A DNA stretch of 7,167 bases, from positions 1-7,167 of the forward strand of contig JAEDOA010000080.1 in NCBI GenBank assembly GCA_016302195.1, in the 5' to 3' direction. This document shows positions 6,400 through 7,167 of the stretch, piece by piece. A model generated the notes under the pieces. The model had not been told where the DNA came from. It was given only the letters and a program-made list of their open reading frames with translations, and did not search any database. The translations under genes and the position numbers were made by a program. Source of the stretch: Erysipelotrichaceae bacterium. GTDB lineage: Bacteria > Bacillota_I > Bacilli_A > Erysipelotrichales > Erysipelotrichaceae. Numbering within the stretch: the stretch's first letter is position 1; every line of letters starts with the position of its first letter.

Positions 6400-7167
6400 A
6401 TGATAGATTTACGAAAGTATTACTTAGATAATGTAAGACAAGATGAATATTATTTTAAATTTTATAATGAGATTAATGATGCTGTAAATTTGGATTTCTT
6501 AGATATCGATTCTAATAGTGATCAGTTGCGATTTGTTGTTTTTGATACTGAAGAGGTAATAGAGAAGTTCCGACAATTATGCCAACCTGAAAATAGATTT
6601 GATAATATTCAAGATGATTGCTGGTTTCATATTGTTACTTTTTTTCTGTATAAACAAGGATATTATATTAAGCAATTTCCAAATATTTTAAAGCGTCCTC
6701 CTGTAAATCCATCTGATTTTACCTATTATGAGATAAGAAATTGGGCTTTTTCTCACGATTTAAATGATGAAGAAGTTATTAGATATGCAACTAGGAGAAC
6801 GATTATTTCCGAGTTATCTTTTGAAAAATCAACCAATTTTATAATCACAGGAAAATCGTTAGATGATCTATTCAAAAAGATAGCTACAAACAATATATCT
6901 TTCGTACAAATGTCTACTAATGAGAAACTTCAAGAAATTGCAAATTTAATAGAAAACTTATTGAAGATAAACGGTAAATTTGTATCATTGGAATATAATA
7001 AAATTACATTTGGATTTATTACTAATGATGATATAAAAGCCTTTAGAAAAAAGGTTCAATGTTATAGGCATGCCTCTGAAAAGTCTTTGAAAGAAAGACA
7101 AAATATGACTGATGCTCAAAAGATGTTCTTAGTCGATTATGGTATTATAATTTTAAAAACAATTTAT
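6400..7167 (+). CDS. uncharacterised protein, open at the window end (partial)
   Basis: An uninterrupted frame of 256 codons starts at ATG 6400, 22 bases after the small methyltransferase stop, and has no stop before the window ends. An in-frame TAA at 6394-6396 rules out a longer form from upstream. GGTG at 6390-6393, six bases before the ATG, is a weak ribosome binding site. I do not recognise the family. It is rich in aromatic and charged residues, has no signal peptide or clear membrane segment, and is likely cytosolic. The visible C-terminal part has FRKKVQCYRHA (226-236), a charged spacer, then a helix from about MTDAQKMF (247-254) to the end. This is loosely like HEPN or abortive-infection C-terminal helices, but the match is weak. 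ATA is the Ile codon about ten times, far more than in the restriction core, which suggests an accessory gene of separate origin. Position implies co-transcription with the restriction operon. Confidence 0.75.
   Translation, partial: MIDLRKYYLDNVRQDEYYFKFYNEINDAVNLDFLDIDSNSDQLRFVVFDTEEVIEKFRQLCQPENRFDNIQDDCWFHIVTFFLYKQGYYIKQFPNILKRPPVNPSDFTYYEIRNWAFSHDLNDEEVIRYATRRTIISELSFEKSTNFIITGKSLDDLFKKIATNNISFVQMSTNEKLQEIANLIENLLKINGKFVSLEYNKITFGFITNDDIKAFRKKVQCYRHASEKSLKERQNMTDAQKMFLVDYGIIILKTIY

Noticed and set aside
1..7167. CRISPR array, tRNA, rRNA or insertion sequence
   Set aside because: No regularly spaced repeats, no tRNA-like or rRNA-like sequence, and no transposase or terminal inverted repeats were seen. 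The only tandem repeat is the two-unit one at 4343-4370.

Overview
The window is low in G+C (roughly one third by eye). Its codon use is that of a low-GC Bacillota: TTA for Leu, AGA for Arg, and AGG-type ribosome binding sites. A Lactobacillus-like host is my best guess, but this is an inference because no lineage marker gene is present. All recognisable genes are on the plus strand and form one tightly packed defence (restriction-modification) operon.

Layout. Positions 1-43 hold what may be the last codons of an upstream gene. Positions 44-233 are an AT-rich control region. It has a weak inverted repeat followed by a T-run (162-190) that sits between two candidate promoters, then an AGGT ribosome binding site. 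Positions 234-4661 encode a 1475-residue single-chain restriction-modification protein. Read in order it has a DUF4145-like N-terminus, a probable GIY-YIG (T5orf172-type) nuclease domain, a superfamily 2 DEAH helicase/translocase, a gamma-type adenine methyltransferase domain with NPPY, and a C-terminal target recognition region. A 332-residue DUF2971 protein follows, its start overlapping the previous stop (TAATG). Next is a 226-residue methyltransferase-like protein (start at 5697, not the longer reading). Last is an unrecognised protein starting at 6400 that runs off the window end.

How the parts may work together. The large protein resembles Type ISP enzymes of the LlaGI kind (nuclease, translocase, methylase and target recognition in one chain), but the nuclease looks like GIY-YIG instead of Mrr. 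Its AdoMet-binding motif I is degenerate while its catalytic NPPY is intact. The small protein shows the reverse: a textbook motif I (LEPSAGEGAFL) and no NPPY-like tetrapeptide. The two may therefore work as complementary halves of one methylation activity. The DUF2971 gene lies between them and may be an accessory effector or cargo gene.

The most unusual local sequence is a 46-bp string of short palindromes, including an in-frame 15-bp tandem repeat (4332-4377), inside the region coding for target recognition. Codon use (ATA frequency) also changes sharply across the operon, which suggests a mosaic: a conserved R-M core with a swapped recognition region and imported accessory genes.
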